DNA of 64,000 bases from Hungatella hathewayi WAL-18680 (GTDB taxonomy: Bacteria > Bacillota > Clostridia > Lachnospirales > Lachnospiraceae), in assembly GCF_000235505.1 (NCBI RefSeq), contig NZ_JH379029.1, forward strand, positions 199,798-263,797, written 5' to 3'. The notes beneath the pieces were generated by a model that was given only the letters and a program-made list of their open reading frames with translations, had not been told where the DNA came from and searched no databases. Position numbers and translations under genes: made by a program. Below, piece after piece: positions 16,934-25,809 of the stretch (its first letter is position 1; each line of letters opens with the position of its first letter).

Positions 16934-17725
16934 CTAAATCAGTCCCAGTTCCTTCATCGCATAAGCGATTCCGTCCTCTTCCACCGACTTTGTCACAAAC
17001 GTAGCGTAAGGCTCCAGCTCCTTATCATGGTCCGCCATCAGGATGCAGTTCTTTGCATACTCAAACATCGGCAAATCATTGGTACTGTCGCCAAACACAT
17101 AGGCATCCTCCAGTGGAATCCCATAATGCTTCAGCACAATCTCAATGGCCGTCGCCTTGGAATGTCCGGCCGGCACGCACTCATAAAAGCCCTTGCCTCT
17201 GTCGATAGCCTTTATATCCGGCTCCAGCGTTTTTAACAGCCCTTCCCAGTCGCTGTTCTCATCGGTCAGCACACAGAACTTGTCATATTCATAACAGTCC
17301 TCCTCCCAGCTATAAGGCGATTCCTGGCCCGAATGCTTGACGGCCTCACGAATCTCCTCCACCACCGGTATCCAGGACTTCTCCTTGCGGAAATAGCAGG
17401 ACTCCAGACTCTCCAGTACCCCGTCACATCCATAGCGCAGGATATCCTTCTTAATCTGGACGCCTCTCTCGTGGGGAATCCGGTGAGAGTACAATACCTC
17501 GCCTTCCGCCACCACATAAGTGCCGCAACCGCACAGGTAGCCGTCGGCCTCCACCATGCCCTTCACAGGCCCGATGTAGCCGTACGTCCTCCCGGAGTTG
17601 ATAAATACCAGGTGACCGTTTCTGCGGGCCGCCGCAATGGCCGCCGCCGCGCTCTCCGGCACACCTCCGTTTAACTGATTAATCAGTGTTCCAGCTACGT
17701 CAAAAAATAATGCTTTCCTGCTCAC
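16934..17725 (-). CDS. HAD-superfamily phosphatase, Cof type, with altered motif I
   Basis: Haloacid-dehalogenase-fold hydrolase of the Cof/YcsE-like group with a C2 cap, probably a sugar-phosphate or nucleotide-type phosphatase. Motif I is LFFDVAGTL near residue 9; the usual DxDGT general acid/base Asp is replaced by Ala, while the nucleophilic Asp is kept. Motif II is INSGRT, motif III the Lys in AGHSKATAIE, and motif IV FGDSTNDLPMF. The length of 263 residues is normal. Its ATG overlaps the stop of the xanthine phosphoribosyltransferase gene (ATGA), so the two are translationally coupled. The Ala substitution recalls phosphonatase-type enzymes and may change or slow catalysis. Confidence 0.9.
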   Translation of the reverse strand: MSRKALFFDVAGTLINQLNGGVPESAAAAIAAARRNGHLVFINSGRTYGYIGPVKGMVEADGYLCGCGTYVVAEGEVLYSHRIPHERGVQIKKDILRYGCDGVLESLESCYFRKEKSWIPVVEEIREAVKHSGQESPYSWEEDCYEYDKFCVLTDENSDWEGLLKTLEPDIKAIDRGKGFYECVPAGHSKATAIEIVLKHYGIPLEDAYVFGDSTNDLPMFEYAKNCILMADHDKELEPYATFVTKSVEEDGIAYAMKELGLI

Positions 17726-18309
17726 TGCTCGTCTCCGCGGAACACAATCGTTCCTGTCTCCTCATCCATACTCTCCACAATTGCAAGAGATTCCAGACGG
17801 ATTCCCTGTCTGCGGATATTGTCACCGCCTACCTGGAAGCCCTTCTCAATGACGATGCCGGCGCCTACCAGCTCCGCACCGGAATCCTTCACCAGAGCCG
17901 CCAGACCTTCTAGCGCTTTCCCGTTGGCCAGGAAATCGTCAATCAGCAGAACCTTGTCGCCTTCGCCCAGGAACTCCTTGGACACCATGATGTCATACAC
18001 CCGGCCGTGGGTAAAGGATTCCACCTGGCTGGTGTACACATCCCCGGCGATATTCTTGGTCTTGTTCTTCTTGGCAAAGACTACCGGCACATCAAAGTAC
18101 TGAGCCACCACGCAGGCAATCCCAATTCCGGAAGCCTCAATCGTCAGAATCTTGTTCACTTCCACGTCGGCAAACCGGCGCTTGAATTCCTTTCCAATCT
18201 CTCCAAACAGCTTGATATCCATCTGATGGTTTAGGAAACTGTCCACTTTCAGCACATTGCCGCCCTTAATCTTGCCATCTTTCCGTATCCTGTCTTTCAA
18301 TAACTGCAT
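17722..18309 (-). CDS. xpt: Xanthine phosphoribosyltransferase
   Basis: Purine salvage enzyme converting xanthine and PRPP to XMP. The PRPP-binding motif is KVLLIDDFLANGKALEGL near residue 125, and the protein matches Xpt throughout, from MQLLKDRI and GNVLKVDSFLNHQ to ILTIEASGIGIA and the C-terminal LESLAIVESM. At 195 residues it has the usual length. ATG 18309 with GGGGGA upstream is preferred to the TTG codon one residue earlier. Only 32 bases separate it from the upstream lipoprotein gene, so there is no room for the purine riboswitch that often precedes xpt in Firmicutes. It overlaps the HAD gene by four bases. Confidence 0.96.
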   Translation of the reverse strand: MQLLKDRIRKDGKIKGGNVLKVDSFLNHQMDIKLFGEIGKEFKRRFADVEVNKILTIEASGIGIACVVAQYFDVPVVFAKKNKTKNIAGDVYTSQVESFTHGRVYDIMVSKEFLGEGDKVLLIDDFLANGKALEGLAALVKDSGAELVGAGIVIEKGFQVGGDNIRRQGIRLESLAIVESMDEETGTIVFRGDEQ

Positions 18310-18341
18310 CAAAGAATCCCCCTGTATCTTTTGAATTGATT

Positions 18342-19352
18342 TTATGCTTCTACTGCATTATCTGCGATAAATGATACCACTTTTTCAGTCAGGATGTAAT
18401 TGTTCACAATGGTGTCGCCAACCATCTCAACCATGTTGTCCTTGTCCGCATAACCGAACTCGGTCGCCAAAGCGTCCTTGTCCTCCTCCGCAATGGCAAT
18501 CCCTTCCGCATCCGCAATGGCCTTGACCACCAGGTTCTGCTTGCTGGCTTCCTCAGACATGGCTCTCAGCTGGGACTTGAACGTATCCAAATCGGAGCCG
18601 TAATAGCTCACCATAGTCTCCAAATCAATCCCTGCCTGGGATGCCTGGCTCTCGTAGTTGGAGAGCTGCTCATTGTAGTAAGCATCAACCGTAGCGTCCG
18701 CAACGGTAACCTCTGAGGAATCCATCACCTTCTGGAATACCTCGGACTTCTTCCGGTCGTCAGCATCAGCCTGAGCTGCAGCAAGGAGATTCTCCCTGGT
18801 AACTTTCCGGTACTCATCAACCGTAGCGGATTCCGTGTTCTCTTTAATAAATGCGTCATTCAGTTCTGCTGGTTTCGACTCCTTCACCGCATTGACTGTC
18901 ACGTCAAATACAACGTCCTGTCCTGCCAGCTCCTCATTGTTCGGATACGGATCCGGGAACGTCAGGTTTAAGCTTAACTCCTGCCCCTTCACAGCATCAA
19001 TCAGTCCATCCTCAAATCCATCAATAAAGGAACCGGAACCCAGCTTCAAATCATAGTCACTGCTTGTTCCACCCTCAAAAGCCACGCCATCCTTCATACC
19101 AACAAAGTCGATGTTCACGATGTCGCCCTCTTTTGCCGCGCGGTCTACTTCCGTCTCCACCGCGTGCTCATCGAGCAGCCCCTGAATCTCCGCTTCCACC
19201 TGCTCATCCGTCACCTCTACCGGAACAGGGGTATAACTCACTCCTTTATACTCACCAAGCTTCACACTGTCAACTGCTGCCTTTTTGCCGCATCCGGTCA
19301 TGAGAGCTGCCGCCATCAATCCGCACATGCATACTGCTGTAATTTTTTTCAT
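18342..19352 (-). CDS. Trigger-factor-like peptidyl-prolyl isomerase lipoprotein
   Basis: Probable extracytoplasmic folding factor. The N-terminus MKKITAVCMCGLMAAALMTG ends at the lipobox Cys21. The mature part resembles the FKBP-type PPIase and C-terminal chaperone domains of trigger factor: the Asp/Glu-rich VEVTDEQVEAEIQGLLDEHA, then EGDIVNIDFVGMKDGVAFEG and the FKBP core FIDGFEDGLIDAVKGQ, followed by a long helical region. The N-terminal ribosome-binding domain of cytosolic trigger factor is replaced by the signal, so it should act on exported proteins. It has 336 residues. It is the apparent first gene of the short xpt-HAD transcription unit. Confidence 0.88.
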   Translation of the reverse strand: MKKITAVCMCGLMAAALMTGCGKKAAVDSVKLGEYKGVSYTPVPVEVTDEQVEAEIQGLLDEHAVETEVDRAAKEGDIVNIDFVGMKDGVAFEGGTSSDYDLKLGSGSFIDGFEDGLIDAVKGQELSLNLTFPDPYPNNEELAGQDVVFDVTVNAVKESKPAELNDAFIKENTESATVDEYRKVTRENLLAAAQADADDRKKSEVFQKVMDSSEVTVADATVDAYYNEQLSNYESQASQAGIDLETMVSYYGSDLDTFKSQLRAMSEEASKQNLVVKAIADAEGIAIAEEDKDALATEFGYADKDNMVEMVGDTIVNNYILTEKVVSFIADNAVEA

Positions 19353-19479
19353 TCTTACTTCCCTTTTCTTTCCATAATGATTACCCGCCTCAAACGGCAG
19401 TTAACCTATGTTATACCATATTACCTCTTCAAAAAAAGTCTTTCCTGAGAATTAAGAAAAATTTCAGGGTTTTCCCATA

Positions 19480-20880
19480 TTATACCGCAGTATAAAACGC
19501 ACGGAATGCCTTATAAGTATTGTACACATCCAGTTTGGACGCCAGCTCAAACGGCGCATGCATGGACAGAATCGGCACGCCCAAATCCACCACGTCAATA
19601 TTCAGATGCGCCACATACTGTGCGATGGTTCCGCCGCCGCCCGCATCCACGGCTCCCAGCTCCCCAATCTGCCAGTACACGCCTGCATCCTCCATCACCT
19701 TAATCACCTTCGCCATCAATTCCGCTCCCGCGTCGCTGGAACCGGACTTTCCTCTGGCGCCGGTATACTTCGTCAGCACACACCCCTTGTTCACATAGCA
19801 GGAATTATACGTATCGTACACTGCCGGGAATGTGGGGTCAAACGCCGCATTCACATCCGAAGACAGACACACGGAATTCCGAAACACCTGCTTCGGGTCC
19901 GCATCCTCCGCCTCAGCCAGATATGTGATATAATCTCCAACATAATTGGAATTGAGCCCCGTATTTCCCACCGAGCCAATCTCCTCTTTGTCCGTCAGAA
20001 TGGTCACCGTGGTATAAGCCGGATTCACCATCTCGATCTCTGCCATCAGCGCCGTGTAAGCGCAGACACGGTCGTCCTGTCCGTAAGCTCCCACCAGACT
20101 GCGGTCCAGTCCCACGTCGCTGGCCTTATGAGCCGGCACCATCTCGATCTCCGCCCGCATGAAATCACCTTCCGTGATGCCATACTGCTCATACAGCAGC
20201 TTTAACGCCAGCAGCTTCACCGGCTCCTTCAACTCTTCCTCATCCACATAAGGCACGGAGCCAACCACAATATTCAGTTCCTCGCCCTTCAGTCCCTCAT
20301 GAAGTTCTCTCTTATTCTGCTCCCCGGACAGATGTGGCAGCAAATCCGTCACACAGAACACCGGGTCCCCCGGCTTCTCGCCCAGGTTAATCTCCACCAT
20401 CTCCCCATCTTTCTTAATCACCACACCATGCATGGCCAGCGGAATCGTCCCCCACTGGTACTTGCGGATACCGCCATAGTAGTGGGTCTTGAAAAATGCA
20501 ATCTCGCTCTTCTCATACAGTGGATTCGGCTTCAAATCAAGGCGCGGGGAATCGATATGGGCGCCGTTGATGCGCACTCCCTCCGCCACCGGTTTCGTTC
20601 CGTATGTAGTGGCGATAACCGCCTTCCCCCGGTTGTTCATGTACACCTTATCCCCCGGCTGATAACGTTTCCCAGGTTCAAATTCCACATAACCGGCCTT
20701 CTTAAGCATCTCAACTGCCGCGTTGACACACTCCCGCTCCGTCTTGCCTCTGTCCAGAAATTCCTTATACCCCTCGCAAAATGCCGCCGCTTCCGCTACC
20801 TGCTCCGGCGCCTTCTGCCCGATATGAGGAAATTTCCATGTCAATTTTTCCTGTAACTCTTTTCCTGTCAACTGTTCCAT
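19480..20880 (-). CDS. M18-family aminopeptidase
   Basis: Zinc metallo-aminopeptidase of the M18 (aspartyl aminopeptidase / aminopeptidase I) family, a cytosolic enzyme that trims N-terminal residues from peptides. Metal-binding segments include NGAHIDSPRLDLK, ILTDKEEIGSVGNTG, LSSDVNAAFDPT and the C-terminal LSMHAPFELASKLD. At 466 residues it is full length. AAAGGAG precedes ATG 20880. It stands between the lipoprotein and dtd genes on the same strand, with gaps of about 100 bases on both sides, so it may have its own promoter. Confidence 0.95.
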   Translation of the reverse strand: MEQLTGKELQEKLTWKFPHIGQKAPEQVAEAAAFCEGYKEFLDRGKTERECVNAAVEMLKKAGYVEFEPGKRYQPGDKVYMNNRGKAVIATTYGTKPVAEGVRINGAHIDSPRLDLKPNPLYEKSEIAFFKTHYYGGIRKYQWGTIPLAMHGVVIKKDGEMVEINLGEKPGDPVFCVTDLLPHLSGEQNKRELHEGLKGEELNIVVGSVPYVDEEELKEPVKLLALKLLYEQYGITEGDFMRAEIEMVPAHKASDVGLDRSLVGAYGQDDRVCAYTALMAEIEMVNPAYTTVTILTDKEEIGSVGNTGLNSNYVGDYITYLAEAEDADPKQVFRNSVCLSSDVNAAFDPTFPAVYDTYNSCYVNKGCVLTKYTGARGKSGSSDAGAELMAKVIKVMEDAGVYWQIGELGAVDAGGGGTIAQYVAHLNIDVVDLGVPILSMHAPFELASKLDVYNTYKAFRAFYTAV

Positions 20881-20981
20881 GTCTTTTGTTCTCCTTTTCT
20901 CTTATCTCGTTTTCTTAACCCTATTTCCTTTAACCGCTTCTTATGACTGCCATTTGACGGTCACTTTACTGTCACGGCCAT

Positions 20982-21437
20982 TTACTGAAATCCCAGTTCC
21001 TCACTGTCGAGCGCCAGCGTAAACGGCCCGTCATTCACCAGCTCCACCTTCATATCCGCCCCAAAGATTCCATGCTCCACCTTCGGCACATACATCCGGC
21101 ACCGCTCAGTCACATGTTCATAAAGCTGCTCCGCCTTATCCGGCTTTCCCGCCCGGATAAAGCTGGGCCGGTTCCCCTTCTTACAGTCCGCATACAACGT
21201 AAACTGGCTGATCACCAGCAGCTCGCCACCCACATCCGCCAGGGACAGATTGGTCTTCCCATTCTCATCATGAAAGATTCTCAGCTTGCAGATTTTATCC
21301 ACCATCTTGTCCGCTATCTGTATGGTATCACTATCCGCCACTCCCAGCAACAGCAAAAATCCCTTTCCGATGGCGCCAACCACCTCTCCATCCACCGATA
21401 CACTGGCCCTGGATACCACCTGCAATACAACCTTCAT
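20982..21437 (-). CDS. dtd: D-aminoacyl-tRNA deacylase
   Basis: Proofreading enzyme that frees tRNA from mischarged D-amino acids and glycine. The two active-site motifs of the DTD fold are present: SQFTLYAD (normally SQFTL) near residue 78 and the NDGPFT Gly-Pro motif near residue 138. The chain of 151 residues is typical. ATG 21437 with GGAGG six bases upstream is preferred over the in-frame codon at 21443. The neighbouring RelQ-type gene two positions upstream fits the common Firmicute pairing of alarmone synthetase and dtd, here with a glycerophosphodiesterase gene inserted between. Confidence 0.96.
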   Translation of the reverse strand: MKVVLQVVSRASVSVDGEVVGAIGKGFLLLLGVADSDTIQIADKMVDKICKLRIFHDENGKTNLSLADVGGELLVISQFTLYADCKKGNRPSFIRAGKPDKAEQLYEHVTERCRMYVPKVEHGIFGADMKVELVNDGPFTLALDSEELGFQ

Positions 21438-21459
21438 ATTCAACCTCCATCTAACACCT

Positions 21460-23262
21460 CTATTTTAACAGCACCCGCAGGTATTCCAGAAGACTCTCCG
21501 TCACATCCTCCCGGTACAGAACCTCCCTGGCCCGGACCGGATAGTCCGTGATCACGTTATCCACTCCCAGCACCCGCAGCCGCTCCATCTCATCCTTGCT
21601 GTTCACCGTCCACGCATGGACCGTCTTACCGGCTTCATGGCATTTCTCCATCATACTCTCCGTCACAAAGTTGGAGCGGATACTGATAAAATCGATATCT
21701 TCATTGTTATAGTACTCTCCATAAGCCGCCGACAGGATGTACCCCGTCCTGATTTCCGGCTGCAATTCCTTAATCCGCCGCAGATAATTTAAGTTGGTGG
21801 AGGTAATGACACACTGTTCCTGCATCTCATGGTCATTGACAAGCTCCAGCACCTTCTCCGGCAGACCGCTGGCATTACCCAGATTCTTAATCTCGATATT
21901 CAAATCAATTTTCCCTTTGGCGTAATCCATCACCGCCTCCAGCGTGGGAATCCTCGTCCCCTCAAACTCTTTGGAAAACCAGCTCCCCACATCCAGGTGC
22001 AATAGCTCGTCATAGGTCAAATCCGCAGTTCTCTTGTTCACTCCCGCCGTCCGTTTCAGCGTGGAGTCATGGCTTAACACCACCAGCCCGTCAGCAGTCT
22101 CCTGCACGTCAATCTCCACCCGGTCCGCCATCTCCTCCACAGCGGCCGCCAGCGCTTCCAGGGTATTCTCCGGCGCCGTCTTAGAGCTGCCCCGGTGGGC
22201 CGTTATCTCCGTCTCCACCACAACCGCCTTTGTGAAAATGTTTCCGTTATAAGCCGTGTCAAACAGGCACACACCGCTGGCAATCCCCAGAACAGCCACC
22301 ACGATAACACCATTCTTCCGGCTCAGCGCCCGGTCCTGCCCGTAGTTGAAATCCCATCTGGCCTCATGCCTTACCCGGTTGTGCATCTGGTAATACCATA
22401 CCGTCACCGACGCGAAATACACCACGCCGGACACGATACTTGCGATAAACAGCAGCGCCCACTCAATCCTGGCCCCCGCCTCCATCAGAAAGGCAAATTC
22501 CAGCGCCTTATCCACAAATGTCACCACAAACACGCCGGCAAACACCATGCACAGCAGGTAACACCCTATCAGCCCCAGCACCAGAAACACCTGGTATAAC
22601 ACAAACTGGGGCACCGCCAGCTTCCGTCTGCCAGCCAGCAAATCCCGGCTCAAGTTCATGCTGTCCCGGAAGGATTTCCGCTCAATCATGCACCCATGGG
22701 GCGCAAAGGTGGAAGGAATGGCAATCACAATAAACACAATGGCCACCACCAACAAAAGCACTCTCACCCAGCCCTCACCCAGCATGGTCTTCATCATGAA
22801 ATCCAGGGGCTTCACATGGCTTAAGATCCGATATAAATAGTAAGAATTAATCAGAACTATCTCGATAAAGACAACGCCAAACAGCTTGACATTTCTCTTC
22901 TTTATCTCGTCCACCAGGTTTCCCACGCCCTCCAGGAGGATGTCCACCGGACTCAGGCGCAGGGAATAGGCCGCGCTTGAATAGGCGGCAATTAAGCCCC
23001 CCGCCTCAATCATCATCAGCAGGAGACCAACCAGGGTAATGCCCAGTATCACCAGTATTGTCCAGGGTTTTATGAGAAAATGCCCCAGGTTTCCCATAGT
23101 CAGATAACTGTATCCAGCCATCCGAAGGGAAAACCTGAGGCCATAGTTCACAGCCTGCAAAAAGACCGAACCGGTTATCAGCCGGTAGACGACCTCGAAG
23201 ATAAGCAGATTCTTCAGATTCAATTTTATCATCTGATAGGTTTCTTTTGTCAATGTCTTCAT
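21460..23262 (-). CDS. Membrane-fused glycerophosphodiester phosphodiesterase
   Basis: Enzyme that hydrolyses glycerophosphodiesters (from phospholipids or teichoic acids) to glycerol-3-phosphate and an alcohol. The first 330 residues or so form a glycerophosphoryl diester phosphodiesterase membrane domain with about eight hydrophobic helices. The C-terminal part is a GlpQ/UgpQ-type TIM barrel opening [19 protein letters not shown], with [13 protein letters not shown] and [11 protein letters not shown] providing the His, Glu and Asp catalytic and metal ligands. The catalytic domain should face outward. At 600 residues it is full length. ATG 23262 with AAGGTGG is preferred to the GTG at 23271. 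It may feed the glp operon at 55-58 kb. Confidence 0.93.
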   Translation of the reverse strand: MKTLTKETYQMIKLNLKNLLIFEVVYRLITGSVFLQAVNYGLRFSLRMAGYSYLTMGNLGHFLIKPWTILVILGITLVGLLLMMIEAGGLIAAYSSAAYSLRLSPVDILLEGVGNLVDEIKKRNVKLFGVVFIEIVLINSYYLYRILSHVKPLDFMMKTMLGEGWVRVLLLVVAIVFIVIAIPSTFAPHGCMIERKSFRDSMNLSRDLLAGRRKLAVPQFVLYQVFLVLGLIGCYLLCMVFAGVFVVTFVDKALEFAFLMEAGARIEWALLFIASIVSGVVYFASVTVWYYQMHNRVRHEARWDFNYGQDRALSRKNGVIVVAVLGIASGVCLFDTAYNGNIFTKAVVVETEITAHRGSSKTAPENTLEALAAAVEEMADRVEIDVQETADGLVVLSHDSTLKRTAGVNKRTADLTYDELLHLDVGSWFSKEFEGTRIPTLEAVMDYAKGKIDLNIEIKNLGNASGLPEKVLELVNDHEMQEQCVITSTNLNYLRRIKELQPEIRTGYILSAAYGEYYNNEDIDFISIRSNFVTESMMEKCHEAGKTVHAWTVNSKDEMERLRVLGVDNVITDYPVRAREVLYREDVTESLLEYLRVLLK

Positions 23263-23307
23263 CAGTTCCACCTTTCCAGGCCGCTGTCATCCGCTGCCTG
23301 GACTTAC

Positions 23308-24000
23308 TTATGTCTTTTCCCGGATGTTCGAAGGCGCCGGCTCTGGCGCCTCCTCTTCCTCCTGGCCGTCCTGGCTCAACTCCAGAATGGCCTCATTCAG
23401 CGAATACATCTTCGCATCCAGCATATCCACCACATCCGCGCAGGCCTTCAATTCCTTCTGCAGATATGCGGGCGCATGGCCTTCGAACTTATAGTATATC
23501 TTATGCTCCAGGCTTGCCCAGAAGTCCATGGCTACCGTCCGAATCTGAATCTCCACCTTGGTCTCCACCGGTCCGTCCGACAGATAGATGGGAATCGTCA
23601 CCACCATGTGGTAACTCTTATAGCCATTGGGTTTCGGATTCTTGATATAATCCTTCACATACAGCACCGTGACGTCACTCTGCCTGGATATCATATCCGC
23701 AATCTGATAGATATCCGAAGTAAAGGAGCAGATAATCCGGATGCCGGCGATATCGCTCAGCTTCTCCGTCATATTCTCCATAGTCACGTCATAGTTGTAC
23801 CTTTTTAACTTCTTTACAATACTGTCCGGCGTCTTGAGCCTGGATTTTACATGCTCAATGGGATTATAGTTATAGATATGAACAAACTCGTTGTTCAGTA
23901 TCTCAATCTTAACATTAATCTCCTTCAAGGCGGAACTGTACAAAAACATCAGTGATGTCCACTGGTCTATCTGGTCATAACTTTTGGGGATATTCATCAT
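23308..24000 (-). CDS. Small alarmone synthetase, RelQ type
   Basis: Single-domain GTP pyrophosphokinase making (p)ppGpp-type alarmones, in the RelQ/YjbM (SAS1) class. The synthetase core is clear: MTEKLSDIAGIRIICSF, KNPKPNGYKSYHMVVTIPI and VEIQIRTVAMDFWASLEHK, with Glu in VEIQIRT as the conserved catalytic residue. No hydrolase, TGS or ACT domain is present. The protein has 230 residues including an acidic proline-containing tail of about 25 residues. GGAGGG lies seven bases before ATG 24000. It is the gene between the S1-domain protein and the glycerophosphodiesterase. Confidence 0.93.
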   Translation of the reverse strand: MMNIPKSYDQIDQWTSLMFLYSSALKEINVKIEILNNEFVHIYNYNPIEHVKSRLKTPDSIVKKLKRYNYDVTMENMTEKLSDIAGIRIICSFTSDIYQIADMISRQSDVTVLYVKDYIKNPKPNGYKSYHMVVTIPIYLSDGPVETKVEIQIRTVAMDFWASLEHKIYYKFEGHAPAYLQKELKACADVVDMLDAKMYSLNEAILELSQDGQEEEEAPEPAPSNIREKT

Positions 24001-24034
24001 AAGCTATCCCTCCTTAAACTTACTGGATAAAACA

Positions 24035-24892
24035 CTATAATTTCAAACCTTTCAGCAGGTCTCCAAGTCCTGTGGAGATGGCCCCGTCACCCTTGTAGTC
24101 AAAATCGATATGCTCGTCGGCCTCGGCTTTCGCCTCCTCCAGCACTCTCATGCTGAGACTGATTTTGCCGTCGGCCACGGAAAGGACTTTCACCTTAATC
24201 TTCTGGCCTTCCTTCAGCACAACGCTTGGATGTTTGATTCTCTGGGTGCTTATCTGGGAAATGTGAAGCAGTCCCGATACGCCGCCGTCCAGATTGACAA
24301 AGGCTCCGTAAGGTTTGATACTGTCCACGGTACCCTCCACGATATCGCCGGCCTTGTAGCTCTCAAGCGCTTTGCTCTTCTCCGCTTCCTGGCGCTCCTT
24401 CAAGATATCTCTGGCGGAAAGCACCAGACGCTTGGCCTCCGGGTCCGTGGTAATCACACGCACTTCCAGATACTGGCCCACAAACTCCTCCAAGTTCTCC
24501 ACATAGCTTAAGGACAACTGGGATGCCGGAATAAATGCCTTCATCTCGTCAACGTAGGCGATAGCTCCGCCCTTCACAATCTCTTTCACCTTTACCTTGA
24601 TGATGGTCTTCTCGTCCAGCATCTGCCGCAGCTCCTGCCATTTTTCAGCGTCAGGGGATTCATCCTCCACATAGGTTCTGCTGCGTTTCTCATCAAACTC
24701 CTTGAACGAGGCTTCCAGTTCGTCAGCATAATCGTCCATAGACTCTGCCACTTCCGGCTCCGCCGCCACAGTTTCCTCTGCTACTGTCTCCGGCTCTGCC
24801 GCCACAGTCTCCTCTGCCATCGGCTCCACAGCCGCTGCTGTCTCCGGCTCCGTCACAGCTTCCATTGTTTCCTGTCTTGTTTCTTCGCTCAT
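24035..24892 (-). CDS. S1-domain RNA-binding protein (RpsA-like) with acidic repeat
   Basis: Ribosomal protein S1-related RNA-binding protein of 285 residues with two S1 motifs. The first, about residues 75-140, is IIKVKVKEIVKGGAIAYVDE. The second, about 165-235, is the canonical GDIVEGTVDSIKPYGAFVNL with GLLHISQIS. The N-terminal 60 residues are acidic and contain near-identical repeats of the type AEETVAAEPE. ATG 24892 directly after GGAGGAG is chosen over the frame opening at 24931. Short S1 homologues of this kind are common in Firmicutes and act in translation initiation or RNA turnover. The acidic repeat is not part of the S1 fold. Confidence 0.9.
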   Translation of the reverse strand: MSEETRQETMEAVTEPETAAAVEPMAEETVAAEPETVAEETVAAEPEVAESMDDYADELEASFKEFDEKRSRTYVEDESPDAEKWQELRQMLDEKTIIKVKVKEIVKGGAIAYVDEMKAFIPASQLSLSYVENLEEFVGQYLEVRVITTDPEAKRLVLSARDILKERQEAEKSKALESYKAGDIVEGTVDSIKPYGAFVNLDGGVSGLLHISQISTQRIKHPSVVLKEGQKIKVKVLSVADGKISLSMRVLEEAKAEADEHIDFDYKGDGAISTGLGDLLKGLKL

Positions 24893-25069
24893 ATTCTTTC
24901 TCCTCCCGATATTAAGATTCATTATTGACATTATACTATAAATTTCCGATTCTACCTACTGTTTTTCCTACATTTTTATAGTTTTCTTTATAAAAATGTG
25001 TTATATTGAAGATAATACCGACATTTCAGACGATATACGAACAAATTTATTGCAACAGGAAGGAACACC

Positions 25070-25804
25070 ATGAACGATATTATCGATATTCACACACATA
25101 CCATTGCCAGCGGGCATGCATATAATACCCTCTACGAGATGGCCAGTTCTGCGGCGGAAAAAGGGGTCAGGGTTTTCGGCTGCAGCGACCACGCTCCCAA
25201 TATGCCGGGAAGCTGTGACGCCTTTTATTTTATTAATTTCAAAGTGATACCGAGAGACTTGTACGGCCTCCATCTGCTGATGGGAAGTGAGCTGAACATC
25301 ATCGACTACGAGGGGCACGTGGACTTGAGTCCCTTCTATTTAGAGAAGCTGGACTATACAATCGCCAGTCTCCACGAGCCATGCTACGATTCCGGCACTG
25401 TGGCCCAGAACACGGCCGCCTATCTGGGAGCCATCGAAAATCCTCATATCAACATCATCGGCCACCCGGACGACGACCGCTTTCCCTGCGATTACGACAC
25501 CATCGTGGCGGCGGCCAAAGAACACCATACTCTGCTGGAGGTCAATTCATCGTCCCTCCACCCAAAGAGTCCAAGACCGGGAGCCAGAAAAAATTATGAG
25601 AAAATGCTGGAGCTGTGCAGACAGTACCAGGTTCCCATCATCATCGACAGCGACGCCCATATTTCCAGCAGTGTCGGAGACCACAGGCTGGCCCATGCCA
25701 TGCTGGAGGAGCTTGCATTTCCGGAGGAGCTGATTGTCAACACTTCCATCGAGAAGCTGGTTCCTTATATTCCGGTTCTCGGTACCTACATAAGCGGGGA
25801 GTAA
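25070..25804 (+). CDS. PHP-domain phosphoesterase (YcdX type)
   Basis: Trinuclear-metal phosphatase or phosphoesterase of the PHP family, resembling E. coli YcdX. Metal-binding motifs appear in the usual order: DIHTHTIASGHA at the start, SDHAPNM near residue 42, MGSELNIIDYEGHVDLS near 73, HPDDDRFPCDY near 130, and a terminal DSDAHISSSVGDH. The length of 244 residues fits. GGAAGGAA precedes ATG 25070. The stop lies five bases before the ATG of the LysR-type regulator gene, so the two are cotranscribed. The physiological substrate of YcdX-like enzymes is not established. Confidence 0.92.
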   Translation: MNDIIDIHTHTIASGHAYNTLYEMASSAAEKGVRVFGCSDHAPNMPGSCDAFYFINFKVIPRDLYGLHLLMGSELNIIDYEGHVDLSPFYLEKLDYTIASLHEPCYDSGTVAQNTAAYLGAIENPHINIIGHPDDDRFPCDYDTIVAAAKEHHTLLEVNSSSLHPKSPRPGARKNYEKMLELCRQYQVPIIIDSDAHISSSVGDHRLAHAMLEELAFPEELIVNTSIEKLVPYIPVLGTYISGE

Positions 25805-25809
25805 ACGCC

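Noticed and set aside
17722-18341. Purine riboswitch upstream of xpt
   Set aside because: Only 32 bases separate xpt from the upstream gene, too short for the aptamer, and no three-way junction is visible.
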